Of a DNA stretch of 64,000 nucleotides, positions 47,241-59,189 are shown piece by piece. Each line of letters starts with the position of its first letter. Position 1 is the stretch's first letter. The notes beneath the pieces were generated by a model that was not told where the DNA came from, searched no databases, and was given only the letters and a program-made list of their open reading frames with translations. The stretch is from Gnetum montanum (taxonomy: Eukaryota; Streptophyta; Gnetopsida; Gnetales; Gnetaceae): positions 253,278-317,277 of the forward strand of contig MNCI01009513.1 of assembly GCA_015680685.1 (NCBI GenBank). The letters are read 5' to 3'. Position numbers and translations under genes: made by a program.

Positions 47241-49235
47241 CGCTCATTATTTTGGATCTCTCCCTTTCCACTCAGTCATGGGGGAGATGGCCACCTATGC
47301 TAATCATATGGGGCCCTCAGTTCTTTTTTAATTTTTGTTTTACAACGTTTTTGTCTTACACATTTTTGTTTTACAAATTTCTTTAACTTTTCTAATTTTT
47401 GTCTTTTTCCATTTTGTGTGTGTGTGTGTGTTTGTTTTATAAACTTCTTTAATTTTTCTTGTTTTTGTTTTACAACATCGTTATACTTTTTCCATTTTGT
47501 GTGTGTGTGTGTGTGTGATCCACCCTGTAAGTTTGTCACCAAATAAGTGTTCGGAATGATGGTATAAACTGTTTTCATATTGATTGCTAATGTTTGGTTT
47601 TTACCTTTAAGTCACAATGTTGATACTAAGGTATGTTTCTTTTGATATGGCAGGCAATGAAACCACTTCATCCATCCTCCCACCAATTTCTTTGGTCTCT
47701 CTCAGCTTGAAAATGTACAGTCCCCTTTTAATAAGAACTTAAACAAATCGGTGACTGGGTATTTCTCAAACTAAAGAAGGACTCAAGGATTGCAAAGGGT
47801 GTGACTTCAAGAGAACTTGATGCTTTTGTGTTGGTCATTCTCTTGGGTGCTTGGATGTTTTCTTCTTTAGTTTTCTTGCCGTTCCAATGTTACCCAATTA
47901 TCGGAACCTGAGAAAATAAAAATAAGAAGTCTTTGCATGGTGTGGTTGTTACGCATAAAAACACAAAACACAAAAAAAAAAAAAAAAAAAAGCTAAGTGA
48001 GAATTCAAAGCACACCCCTTAGACGAATAAACTTGGGCTACAAGCACTGGTTATGGAACCAAAAGTATTCCCTCTAACTAAGGCCCTTCTTGCTTCCCAT
48101 TTCCTCCTTTGTTTCGTCGGAATGGTGGTGGCTCTTGGGGGATGCATTCTTGTTACTTCAAGAAGATGGTTTAGCCAAATGCATTGATGCGAAGTCACTG
48201 GATGTGGTTGGTTTGAGGCCGGAGTTGGAATGAGACTTGCCAAGTCACATTAATCATAAAACACACAAGGGGCTGTACACCACTTTGTTCTTGGGATTCC
48301 ATTCCATTTCCTTCTCTTCATCCTTCTCTCCATTGTTAACCTCATTGCCGGTTGTATCATTAGTGTATATATTTTGGTTGATGCATTGTTTTCTTTTTAG
48401 TAAATTTTTACAATTAAGACTTTAACTCTTGTTCTAAATAACATTCCCGGAGCCTACAGACTCTTTGAATGTGGGTTTGTCAGGGCATTAAGGGCATGAG
48501 CCTACTTTGGGGAGGACCCACTGACATTCCTATTTGGAGCATTAGTTAAATTCTTTTTCTTAACATTTTGCAATTAATTTTCTTTTGTTCATTTCCATCT
48601 TGACATCCATTTCCTCGGTGCCATAGTTGCCCCTTTTCATCTATCTTTCTTACTCCTTTTCTTTCTCCATTCTAATGCTACCGGAGGTTCGCGATTAGTC
48701 ATGGGGGTACGGGGCCCGATTTTTTCGATTTTTTCAATTCTTTCCTAACCCCTACACCTTCGGTAGTCATCATTAATGTATCTCCCGATCCATATCAGCT
48801 ATACCACAACTCAGCCAATGGACTTACACCGAAGCAAGGTATCAATTACATGATAATTCATTTACCCTTGCTAATTAAGATTGTGTTGTGTGTGCAGATG
48901 GTGACCATGCAATAACGGACCGGGATCTAGAGCAAACACTTGGAATGGAGCAGCGCTGAAGCAGCTATGCAAGGAGCATGGCACGCTTATGGATGGACAA
49001 CAAAGGCGCAATCTTGGCATTGGCAGCAGCAACACTTCTTTCTTTATCTCTTTCTCAGCTGCCAACTAAGGCCTGATGTCATTGTAATAAGGTGTTCACC
49101 CTTGTTGTCATGAACACCAGTTTTGTCAAGTCTTGTAATGATGATCCGTTCACATGTCATCCCATTAGTTCCATTTCCCTCAACAATTCCATACTTTCCC
49201 GATATTATTGTAAGGAACTCGAGGACGAGTTTTAC
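47241..49235 (+). mobile_element. Noncoding 3' region of element B
   Basis: Parallel to element A 17728-19717: TATTTTGGATCTC, ATGGCCACCTATGCTAA and GGGTGTGACTTCAAGAGAACTT (about 47797), CTACTTTGGGGAGGACCCAC (48499), and an internal purine tract GTCATGGGGGTACGGGG (about 48698). The AGAAAGACATG block is missing. There are two GT microsatellites (47414-47431, 47498-47517) and a poly-A run (about 47972-47991). The terminal tract before the 3' LTR is deleted: GACGAGTTTTA joins the U3 directly. Confidence 0.75.
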
Positions 49236-50162
49236 GCGATATTGCGGCCATCGCGATATCGCGTCGTCCCCTGCGATGTCACATACACGATATCGCAGTT
49301 TGCTGCCAAATCTATAAATAAGAGGCGGCACTCCCCTTATTTCGCATTCTAGGCTTAAAGTAGGGAAACTCTGCCAGTTTGATCACTCCAAAGATAGAAT
49401 ATTTTCCATGTGCCTGCAGTAGGAGTCCTTAAGTGAACGGATCTTTATTCGAGCAACTTTGTACCTGAACGCAAGTTGTGTATGGCAATAAAGACGAGCT
49501 TTGTGGATAGACCTTGCAGTGCATGGAATAAGATTTTATTACATGTTATTTCTTACCTGCATTAGCGCAGCATGAGTACGACTTGATTACGAGCATTGAC
49601 GAATGTGTACGGCTAATCAAGGAATCGACTGCTCATCGCGATTAATCTCTCACCCTCGACTCCTAGAACGCGGGATGAGTACAACTTGATTACAAGCATC
49701 TACGGATGTGTATGGCTAGTCAAGGAATCAGCTACTCATCACGTTTAAGCTAGTTAAGTGCCTCAATACGACCACTTCAAGCACGTGGGTTACGTGTGGT
49801 GATCCTAGTAACAATTAGCGTTTAGTAGCCACAGTTGCATAGTTTAGGGTGTGTACGGTAAGTGAGAACGGATGTTGACGCTAGTTAATTTAAACTTAAT
49901 CATTAGTTAGAGTTAGTTAGTTTCTCAACCCTTCACCTCGATAGCATAGAAGAAAAACATTTAAAAGACCATAAAAATCATATACCTCAGACTTACTTAA
50001 CCATACACCGTGACAACTACAAGTAAGTCTGTGAAGACAACGAATGATTAACCCCTTGTGTTCCATGGGACATGTAGACATTTAGTCTGCGAAGTTCGAC
50101 CGGATCACGTGTGCTACGCTCATTTCGTATGGTTGAGTGTAGGGGTACCTCACCACTCATCA
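49236..50162 (+). repeat. 3' LTR of element B
   Basis: About 927 bp; the left end is blurred by loss of the first bases and the tract. U3 has GATATT (49238), GATATC (49255), GATGTC (49275) and GATATC (49289), then CTATAAATAAGAGG (49312-49325). It carries one more dyad than the 5' LTR. It ends CTCATCA followed by the CATTT duplication. Confidence 0.88.
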
Positions 50163-50167
50163 CATTT

Positions 50168-51381
50168 GATATACTCAACAAAAATTAGTTTGATATATTT
50201 CTAACAAAGTGATTTGTCCAAATATTCCTTTTATATCAATATTGTCCTAAAATTTGAATCGTCATTTTTCTAAGTTCAACTTTATAGTGAAATGGTAAAA
50301 GTCTAAGCATGGAAAACTCAAGTCATTGATTCAATTACATGTGATAAAAAAACTAGAGACTACAAATGCCAAAAGAAGTTGAAGAAGTTGCTCCATTAAA
50401 GTAGAAGGGAAAAAACAAAATGCAAAAGGAAAACAACAAAAAGGTATAAAAAACAATTTAGTATCCAAGAATATAGATAAATATAAAAAATTTAAGAATT
50501 GATATTAATTTAGCTTTTACCAAAAGTTAGAACAGTGAAAAATAACTAAAAAGGTCAATCCATGTAGTTGGAATAAGCTTAGAATGATAATGATGGATTA
50601 AACAAAGATAAGTTTAATGTAAAGCTTTTGCAAAGCTTCACTCCAAAGTAGTATGGCCTTTTGAATGCAGATTACGTTATCGTACACATCCCGCTTTTAT
50701 AAAAAATTGTTTAACACGTTTTCAAGGAACACTAACATTTTTTGCCTTGCGCTTCTGCATATAGAGAGTTGCACCACCGCTAAAATGGCTGAACTGCACA
50801 GCCTTTTTTTCAAAAATGATTTTCATATTTTTGAAATTCCTGAAACTTGAGAAAAGGATTAAATTTTTTTTATTTGACTAATTTTATTATAATAAAAGTC
50901 GCAAGTCAAGGAGATATTATTTCCAAATTAGAATCATGTGAACATTCAATTTCTGCCATTGGTTTTAAACAATTTCAGAATTGCATCAACGCAAACCGTT
51001 AGTATTGAGCCTGTCATAAGTCACAAGTCTTAACAAGATGTTAGAAAAAGACTAAAAATACACTCAAGTATGTTAAAACATGATATAATAAGATTCATGT
51101 ATCTTAAAACATCAGTCTATTATCTTAGAGGATAGTCAGTTACATGCATTCACAGTTGGATTCAAATAGTACCATGTTCATAAGTAATTATAAGTAATTA
51201 AAGAGTGCCAACAAATTCATGCCTTAATATGGCATCCCAGCATGCCTAACAATACTGTTTAATGATATTAAAACCAAAACTTGATGACAACTCATCACAG
51301 CCGAGTAACAGAATTTAACATAAAATTCACTTCTATTTTTCTACCAAATATCAGTATATTTACTGAAATAGAACCATAGCA
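50168..51381. other. No gene seen; possible 3' flank of RPB11
   Basis: AT-rich. A weak tRNA-like run (TTATAGTGAAATGGTAAAAG at about 50280, GATTCAATTACATG 50 bp on) might be a very old SINE head. The part near 51382 should hold the RPB11 3' UTR; I found no clear AATAAA on the minus strand. Confidence 0.35.
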
Positions 51382-53581
51382 TTAATATTCATTCCGCATG
51401 CGATCCATCTCAGCCTGGAGGCAAACAACATATTTAAAAATCAGACAAACACATCCTTTAGTAAATAAATATGAAGAGCAATTGAACTGCCATTAGAAAA
51501 GCCATATATTAGTCAAGTATAGCAAGCACAAAACAGCAAAAACTTCTATCTAGAGTCCAGTTGACTTATATGTTCTCACGGCCATTGTTGTTAAACAAGG
51601 AAAAACAAATTTCTATGTCACTTGCACACATGAAATTTTTTCTAGTAATGACAACCGATAACTCTTGTTGCAAATTAACGTGCAAGTTGTGTTAATAGAA
51701 TAAACAATCACATGCTCCAGACCTGATGAATGCAATGTTGTTAAGGTTTATAGTACATATGGGTAGTTGCAAGCAGAAATCAAGTGTAATTTGTCAGTTG
51801 AATAGTTTTTGGAGTAGTTTTAAAGAGTTCGTTTAAAATATCATCTTTGTTAAATTTGATGCTAGTTCAAAAGTGTTTTCAGTTGTATAAACTTTGTTAT
51901 TATAGCAAAAATGTCATGAATCAAGATGAGCAAAATATGCATTTGTTAATGTTGTCATCTATATGGCAGATAGTGAAAGCTTTTCAAACAGACATCGAAC
52001 ACAGAAATAGTTGTTTGTAATATTTATTTCTATGCACAAAAAATGCGAACTGATGTATTGCATTAGTATTCAGTACATAAATTCTTGCAAATAAGTAAAT
52101 TTTCAGCTATGTTAAAATTTCATCTAAGAAAAACCAAGGAATCCAATAGATTTTAACAGTAGAACTTTGCATTGGATTTATAACAAGGTATGAGTTTCCA
52201 AACAATAATCAGACTAGCAAGTGCCATGACGTATCTATATTGTATTTTTCCACACAAGAAAAAAAGAAAAAAACCGGGCTGTACTCAGACAACAGAGAAT
52301 TCTGCCTGAGGAACAAACAGCAATACACCCTACCATACAGAAGAAGTTACCGATACAGCACGTCTTAAAACCCCGAATATACTAAAATAAAAACAAAAAC
52401 AAAAGTCACAAAACATGTAAACACAGAATCAGCAAATCTGTGGAGGCAACAAATTTAACATAAACATAAACAAGTACCACAATATTTTGATTCTTGACCT
52501 GTTCAATCAAACCATCAAATAAAATAAACAAGCAAAACGAACAAAACAAAACAAAACAAAATTTAAAACAAAAATGCAAAACAAAACAAAAGTTTTGCAT
52601 CATGCAAAATGTTGATATACGTTTCTCCCAATACAACATAAATATGAGATAACAGTAACGTTGCCCAACTTAAGTGCAGCATGCAGAGATGTAGGTACTG
52701 AGTTTATAGTGTTTACAGTGTCGTCATCATCCTTGCCCCAACAAAATGGGGTCGGCAAGAGTATAAATGAAAATGCTGCACTGAGTCTAGAATTTAGGGT
52801 TTAGGACTGTACATACAATGTAGACGAGTTAGAGACTTTCGAGAATAATTAATTAGTGATGTAACATAAGACAGTTAAACACTGAATGGGAACTTAAAAA
52901 CTGAGATAAAAGATCGCACATACAATGACAGAATGGCAAGGAAAATACATTGAAAAACGTCACCAAGTAAAGTTCAGCTAGAGAATCTACCTCGAAACCC
53001 TTTTTCAGATAATCCAGCTCCTTATCAAGATCATTGATAGCCAAATTATAAGCCTGCATTGGTGAAGACTGACTGGTCGTCTGAATCTGCACTAAATAAC
53101 AAAAATTGGTTACAAAACCTATCATATAACAATAATCTCTTGAAATAACACACACTAAAACCCAACATTTTCTGCACCCTGCGTAAGCCAAATACAAGAA
53201 ACATAAAATTGATAAAGCATGCAACGACTAACCCTAAGAAGAATCTTGTACTGCAGAGGATGTGGGAGCTTGTAACCGGCGAACAGGACATTTGGGTCCC
53301 TGTGCAACTGCCTGAGAAAAATCGAACCCAAATGTATCAGGAATTCAATTGCATAATTTCGGCGGCTGCACTGAATTTCCACCCAAAAAGGAAAAAAAAA
53401 ACACAAAGAAAAGAAAAATCAAATCTCAAGAATTTTACATTCTGAGAATGTTTCCAATAGTATGTTCTTCTCTTTCAATGACGAAAGTTGCAGCGTTCAT
53501 ACTCTTCAAGTCCCTCTCATATGTGACTTTCTTGGTGCCCTCTGGCACCACGAACTTCTCATACCGGTCTGGAGCATTCAT
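51382..53581 (-). CDS. RPB11: RNA polymerase subunit RPB11, 4 exons
   Basis: The alpha-like subunit that pairs with RPB3 to nucleate assembly of RNA polymerase II in the nucleus; in plants the same subunit type also serves Pol IV and Pol V. Exons on the minus strand: 53581-53439, 53311-53233, 53086-52991 and 51414-51382, with GT-AG introns; total 348 nt plus stop, 116 residues, the usual length. It starts [18 protein letters not shown] and keeps the dimerisation motif EEHTIGN (38-44), [18 protein letters not shown] (50-67), and [20 protein letters not shown] before the C-terminal helix. It ends [10 protein letters not shown]. The start matches the family N-terminus. The exon-3 acceptor is TAGTGCAG before ATTCAG, because only that choice keeps frame. 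The 1,576-bp intron 3 shows no other gene. Confidence 0.95.
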
Positions 53582-53608
53582 TCTCGCTGATTAATTCAAT
53601 TCGATTAA

Positions 53609-53683
53609 ATTGCGCTGCACCTGCAACAGATAACAGATAAATTGATTGCGCTGCACCTGCAACGGATAACAGATAAATTGATA
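53609..53683 (-). repeat. 36-bp tandem duplication in the RPB11 leader
   Basis: Copies at 53609-53644 and 53645-53680, differing at one base. On the minus strand each contains a pyrimidine-rich TTATCTGTTGCAG followed by GTGCAGCGCAA, a plausible 3' splice site. The copies lie 28-100 bp upstream of the start codon. Confidence 0.85.
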
Positions 53684-53913
53684 ATCGCTTTTAAGAACAT
53701 CAGAGCATTACAGACCGCCGAAAATCTGAAAGGAAAGGAGAGAAGGAATACAAGTAACGATGTTCTGTCCCAAAAACTAAACCCAAATTCGCAAACCAGA
53801 GCTTCGAGAACAACTCGCAAAGGACGCCAAACGAACTTGTCTAAATATTTGTTTGGAGGGCACAAACTCGTTCGGAATTTATGGGTTTACCGGACCGACA
53901 CGGTAACGCTTGC

Positions 53914-53921
53914 ATATTATA
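53914..53921 (-). promoter_or_regulatory. Likely TATA box of RPB11
   Basis: TATAATAT on the minus strand, about 333 bp upstream of the start codon. The distance suits a leader with an intron. The LINE insertion begins about 50 bp further upstream. Confidence 0.45.
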
Positions 53922-53956
53922 AAGTTTACAACTACTTTGATCATTTAATAACGGAC

Positions 53957-53969
53957 GGATGCCCATGAT
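53957..53969. repeat. 13-bp target-site duplication, left copy
   Basis: GGATGCCCATGAT, identical to 59979-59991, brackets the LINE. Confidence 0.92.
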
Positions 53970-54052
53970 GTTTTATTTGTTTTTTATTTTTCTTTTTTAA
54001 CTCAGAAAAGCGCAGTTAATAGGTTTAGCGGTAACATTGTTTTGTCGGACCC

Positions 54053-54199
54053 GAAAAGAAGTTTTATTAATATTAAAAGAGTGTCAATTATAGTAACGGC
54101 AATAAGGTTAAAGGGAAGGGGGAAAAGAAGTTTTATTAATATTAAAAGAGTGTCAATTACAGTAACAACAATAAGTCACAGGGTTAAAGGGAAGGGGGA
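54053..54199 (-). repeat. 69-bp tandem duplication in the LINE 3' UTR
   Basis: GAAAAGAAGTTTTATTAATA... starts at 54053 and again at 54122. The second copy has a short insertion (TCACAGGG region) and a few substitutions. Confidence 0.85.
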
Positions 54200-54306
54200 A
54201 CTGCGATAACTATGAATGAGACTCGAGAACAACCTTATAAATAATCGATTACGAAAAGAGGAAACCTGATTTGGGGCATTGCCAAGCGTTAACACAAACT
54301 GACTCA

Positions 54307-57300
54307 TTACAAGAGAGAATGGCATAAATTTGGATGTGGTGACTCCACATAAAGGGAAGCTTCATTGTAGAGATTACTAATGAAGAGTGTTGCTGGAACA
54401 CACGGGTCTTTCCCAAGGCTGCAGGAGATGAACCAATTGATGACTATCCATGTTGAACTTGGATGTAGACATTTATTAGAATAATTTGTCCTTTGAAAAA
54501 TAACATTGCATCTATGCTTCCAAATATAATATAAAATAATAGGCCTAATAACTTTCCACAAAAAATTAAAATTAGCAGAAGTAATGGCCAAAAAGCTGAA
54601 TATGGCATCATCTTGAGATAGCTTACATGATGGAAAAACTTTGAAAGCCCACTCCCACACATGCTGAGCAAAGGGACAATGCCAAAACACATGGACAAAG
54701 TCATCTTGTCCACCACATAGAGGGAAAGTAGGATTGGGAATCCTCAGATATTCTAAATGTTTACCAATAGGTAGACCTTGGTGGAAGAGACACCAGAGGA
54801 ACTGCTTAATTTTGGGGAGGATCGGTAGTTTCCAAATACATTAGAAGAGGGGGATCCAGAATTTTACTGACTCTTGTTTGTGCCAAGACTTGTTACAGTG
54901 TTGAATGACCTTGAATGTGTCTTGCATAAGGTGAAAGGGGACAAATGGCCGGTAAGGCAGGAGTTTAACCCCATTATGCCATTGAAGACAATGAAAAGGG
55001 CTTTGCACTGTAACATCTAGTTGCCAATAACCATGGAGAAAGGAGCAAATCTGAACTAGGCAATGGTTCATTACATTAGACTCCCCATATAAATTATTAA
55101 ACTCGACCCCCAAAATCCATTGACCAGCCAACCTAAGACAATTCAAAGAAATAACATCCTTCTGATACTAGGAGGTAGCAACCTTAACATTTGTGATGGC
55201 AAGGGGAGCGAGCGACAAAGGTAACCACCACTGACACAATTTAGAGAGGATAATAGGGTTGATCTTGATGTTAGTCCAATTAATATAATTGTGTAGAATT
55301 TGCCAGGCCCTCCAAATGCTTTTGAAAACATGAGATCCAAGAAGAATGATAGTGTGGGAGGGTGGGGAATGGATCCAATTGACAAAATGGGTACCTTTCT
55401 AGAAGGGCTTGTTTTTAGGAAATGCTTGATGAAGACTTAATTGGAGGAGGGTCCCAATAATATCTAGGGCATCTAAATGATGTACCAACCACTTAGCAAC
55501 CAGGGTAATTCCCTGCTTAAAAGAATTCAAAAGACCTAAGCCATCGTTATTCTTAGGGAGAGTAACAATATTCCAAGCGACACGATGGAATCCTTTCTGA
55601 GAATTTTTGGAGGACCACATGAAGTCACGAAATAATTGTTCTAGCTTTTGGTAGGCAGCTTGGAAGGGGGTCCAACACGAAGAGTAATACACATGGGTTG
55701 ATGCACACATGGGCTTACATACGAGGTATTTACTCGCGAGTGTGAGGGGTTTAGTCTTCCATTTGTCAAGTTTCTTTTGAATTTGATAAATAACCTGCTC
55801 CCAAAGAATAGAGGTTGAACCTCTAAAACGAAAAGGGATTCCTAGAATCTTAATGATGTCTTGATCCTGAAGTCACTTCCAATTATAGTTGGTCACATGT
55901 TTGTAATTGCTAGTAAATCTATAAACATAGGATTTATTCCAATTAATAGTGAAGCCTAAGAGTGTGCAATATTGCTCCACCCTTGATAAGAGGCGGTGCA
56001 AATTGGCAGCAGTGTTTTGAATGAGAAAAAAAAAGTCGTTAGTGAAGTGCATATTAAGAAGTTGTTGTTGAGAGGAAGAAAGGCAGACCCTCGTGAGAAC
56101 TTTAGTTTGAATGTCTTGGTTTATCTAATGACAAAGAAAGTTAGTTGCGATGATAAAGAGATAAGGGGCGAGAGGGCAACCTTGCCGCACTGACCTATGT
56201 ATAGGAAAGGGAGAGGTAATGCCGAAGGTATTGGCTAATCTTGCGGTAGCATATGAGAATAAGCATTTCACCATATGCAAGAACTTAGGTTCAAAACCAA
56301 GTTTGCTCATGGTCTACAAGATAAAATCCCACTTTATATTGTCATAAGCCTTGGCACAATCAAGTTTCACTAGGAGAATATCTTGTCCATCATCCTTTGC
56401 CCACTTGAGACCTTTCCACGCTGCAACCACATTGTCTAAAATATATCTACCAGGAACAAATCTTGTTTGCTAGGGAAATATGATTTGGCCAAGAATTTTT
56501 TTCAGCTGTAAGACTAGCCCAAATTTTATACACCACATTGAGAAGAGTTATGGGATGCTAGTTGGAGATATCGATAAGATCCCCGGACTTAAGGAGGAGA
56601 CGAATAACCCCTTGTTGGGCCTAAGGGAACCAGTTAGGATAGCCTCATTAATGACCTGCAAAGATCATTTTCCACCAAATCCCAATGAGTTTGAAAAAAT
56701 TCCACGGGGAAACCATCATAACCAGGGCCCTTTCCAAAACTTAACTTGGAATAGGCCACCTATAGCTCCACCATAGTGATATCGACGTCAAGACTTTGTA
56801 GCATAGTGGAATTGATAAGGCAAGGATAATTGGGGATGGTAGCCTCGAACGAAGAGATGTCCATAGAGGTAGCTACAAAAAGGGTTTCATAGTAGTTCTT
56901 AAGAAAAAAGAAGATACTGTTGTGGTCAATAATGGTAGTACCTTCATTAGAGATTTTGTCTATAGAATGCAAAGGGGAAGCAATATTAAGATACTTAAAA
57001 AATTCCTTATAGTGTTCATCTTAAATATTTAACTAAGTGAGTTGACTTTTAGTTAAGGCACTTTGTGCTCGATATACTTCCCAATGTTGAAAGGCTAATT
57101 GGGCTCTAGCTAGCTTCTCGTGAACAAGAGCGTTGAAAGGATCTTGAGTTAGTCTATTAGTGAGATGAATGTTGTTGTATTCTTTTCTAGGTCAAGTAGC
57201 CATTGCCTTACCATACGAATGAGCAAAGTGCCACATTCGACATGAAGTGCGATGCCACTAGTGAATCCAACCCACCTAATTTAGGGGCTTAGGTTTAGCA

Positions 57301-58108
57301 TTCCAAAGGTTGAATATAAGAAGTTGGGCAAAAGGGGAAGAAAAGCAGTTGTTGTGTAGTTGGAAAAGATGGAATTTTTGTCTGTTAGGGCTACTGTGAA
57401 TTTGAATAGATATAGAGATAGAAAAATGGTTTGATAAGGTAGCATGGTGATGAATTGTAGTAGCGGAGAAGGCTTGCTAGAAAGAAAGGGTGGAGAAATA
57501 GAATTTATCTAACTTGCTATAGATGCGAGCCTACCCAAGACAAAGATTGCTCCAAGTAAATCTGTGGAGGGAAACGCACGCAGAGGCATCCACCTTGTTA
57601 GAAAGGCAAAACCTTTTCGTAAAGGCAGATCAGGTTTTATACTTGAAATTGGGCAGTTGAAAAAACACCCCTCCAAACTTATCTTGAGGGAATTCAACCA
57701 TATTAAAATTGCCTCTGAATATCCAAGGCATTGGGGGAAGAGTATTTGTTAGTTCTTACCAACAGAGAGCTTGATATATCGAGTAGATTCCAAAAGGGTC
57801 GTGCAAGGAGGAGAAGGTGGCCTAGGAAACTCTATGCCTAGAATCGGAACCACTTTGAATGGTTTTATCTTTCTAATAGGATGAGAGGAGAAGGGTAGTG
57901 TCTCCTTTCCCACTCACGTGGGATGTTGCTATAATTAAGGAGTGAGGAAGAAACCAATGGGCAGAGAAAGATAAAGGTATGTTGAAACCTTAATTTCTTG
58001 AAGGAGAACAAAATCAAAGGCTATATTAAGACTAGAAAGAAAGTTGCTTGCATGCTTTCGTCGAAGCCTACTAGTAAGGCCTCGAACATTCCAGAATAGG
58101 AGGTTCAT
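54307..58108 (-). pseudogene. LINE ORF2: endonuclease and reverse transcriptase
   Basis: Starts MNLLFWNVRGLTSRLRRKHA at 58108, the WNVRGL opening of an APE-type endonuclease, with LLQEIK shortly after. The reverse transcriptase follows: FFLKNYYETLF (about 56900), LNLSSCIW and HRSVRQGCPLAPYLF (about 56170-56210). The catalytic block is HFTNDFFFLIQNTAANLH (about 56040), where FADD has become FTND. NDGLGLLNSFKQGITLVAKW (about 55510) is typical of the C-terminal part, and LCGGQDDFVHVFWHCPFAQH-VWEW (about 54660-54740, with a frameshift at about 54690) is the RT-associated zinc-binding region. In life it nicks the target and copies the RNA in place. Broken by stops and shifts. Confidence 0.88.
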
Positions 58109-59189
58109 GGAAAAGCAAGGGACATTTCAATTGAGAGGTCAACGAAAGGTTCAAAAGTCAAAGTATCAACTTCCATTGTTCCTGATAGGAGGGCAAAGGA
58201 GTGGTTGGTAGAGACAAGGGCCACAAAAGTGTTTAGTGAAAAGGAGGTGGAGGGTGGAGTAGAACAAAAGGAAGCTTTGACTCGTTTCCTTCCACTGTTC
58301 ACCACAAACTCCTCAATCGAAATGGAGTTCTTGACTACCTTTGAGGGGATGACCTGGGCTAAGGTGTCAATACTTGATTGTGGTTTTTGTAGCTTGGATG
58401 GGCTAGACTAAAAGGAGGATTGTGGAGCTATTGGGGAAGGAGGTTCGAACTTGAAGGATTCTAAGGGTGGGCACGATGGTGTGACTCGGGAATGGGTTTT
58501 TTGAGATGCTAAGGGTTATTTCTTCCTGGCTAAGAAGGGACACACTGATAAATGATCCTCGGTCCTGTGACAGTAGCTACATGAGTTTGAAATGTAAAAA
58601 TAGTCTACCTTTTGGGTGAAGAGTTTCCCACCCGCAGCGAGGGTTAATGAGGTCTTCTGAAGAGCTATATCAAGTTCAGTATAATAACGGCAAATTTGAG
58701 TTCCATTGATCACTATACAATAATTGGAAATAATAGGACCTAGGGTGCTCACAATGTCCCTCTCAACGGATAAAAAAATAAGTGGAAAATTGGGCAATTC
58801 CACATAATAGGGAATTGTGTTAAAGGCTGGGTCATTGACATTAAAGTTAAATCTCTAAGCGCATGTAATTAGGGTTGCATTCCATGTTGGGAAAATTTTA
58901 AGAGAGAAAACCTTCTCGACCTAAGAGGCATCGGATAGTTCCACCAAAATGAAGTTTTGGGCGTAGTATCGAGCATGAGAAACCTGAATGCCCTAGGGTT
59001 GAAGGAGGCTTTGGATTTGAGTGTTAATACTTGAAGATCTCGGTAAAAATCCCACAATTTGAAAAAAGATAAAACATGTTGCAAAATCTTTGAAAATTGC
59101 TTCAAAAATATCATCAGGTAGAAGAAGTTAATTTGAGGTGAGGTAGAGGAACTTTTCTGAGCGAGAGCAGAACTTGACGAAATCGCCAT
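58105..59189 (-). pseudogene. LINE ORF1: RNA-binding protein with zinc knuckle
   Basis: A likely start is MAISSSSALAQKSSSTSPQI at 59189. The plant LINE ORF1 core follows with ILQHVLSFFKLWDFYRDLQV and NPRAFRFLMLDT-FWWNYPMPL (DUF4283-like). A frameshift and stop near 58870-58840 lead to NVNDPAFNTIPYYVELPNFP, and then a knuckle CSYCHRTEDHLSVC (about 58560). The C-terminus SGRKRVKASFCSTPP runs to LAFP-stop at 58105. Its TGA overlaps the ORF2 ATG as ATGA. It would bind the LINE RNA. Inactive through two or more stops and a shift. Confidence 0.8.

Larger units (their letters stand above)
43344..50162 (+). mobile_element. Element B: gag-pro-only non-autonomous gypsy element
   Basis: A 6,819-bp element with TSD CATTT (43339-43343 and 50163-50167), LTRs ending TGATGA/TCATCA, and a tRNA-Asp type primer site. 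Its gag and protease frame is aligned with element A. After the protease domain the sequence jumps, near 47240, from the equivalent of A 14850 to the equivalent of A 17728: RT, RNase H and integrase (about 2.9 kb) are missing. The 2-kb 3' noncoding region is kept. This is the layout of terminal-repeat retrotransposons with a GAG domain (TR-GAG), which need enzymes from a partner. Its gag-pro frame is less damaged than A's, with only a handful of stops. Confidence 0.9.

Noticed and set aside
46074-47303. 409-codon host gene
   Set aside because: It aligns with the Gag tail and protease of element A; the last residues come from the pol-deletion joint.
52853-53406. ORFs of 123 and 83 codons as separate genes
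   Set aside because: They are RPB11 exons 2 and 3 read through their introns.
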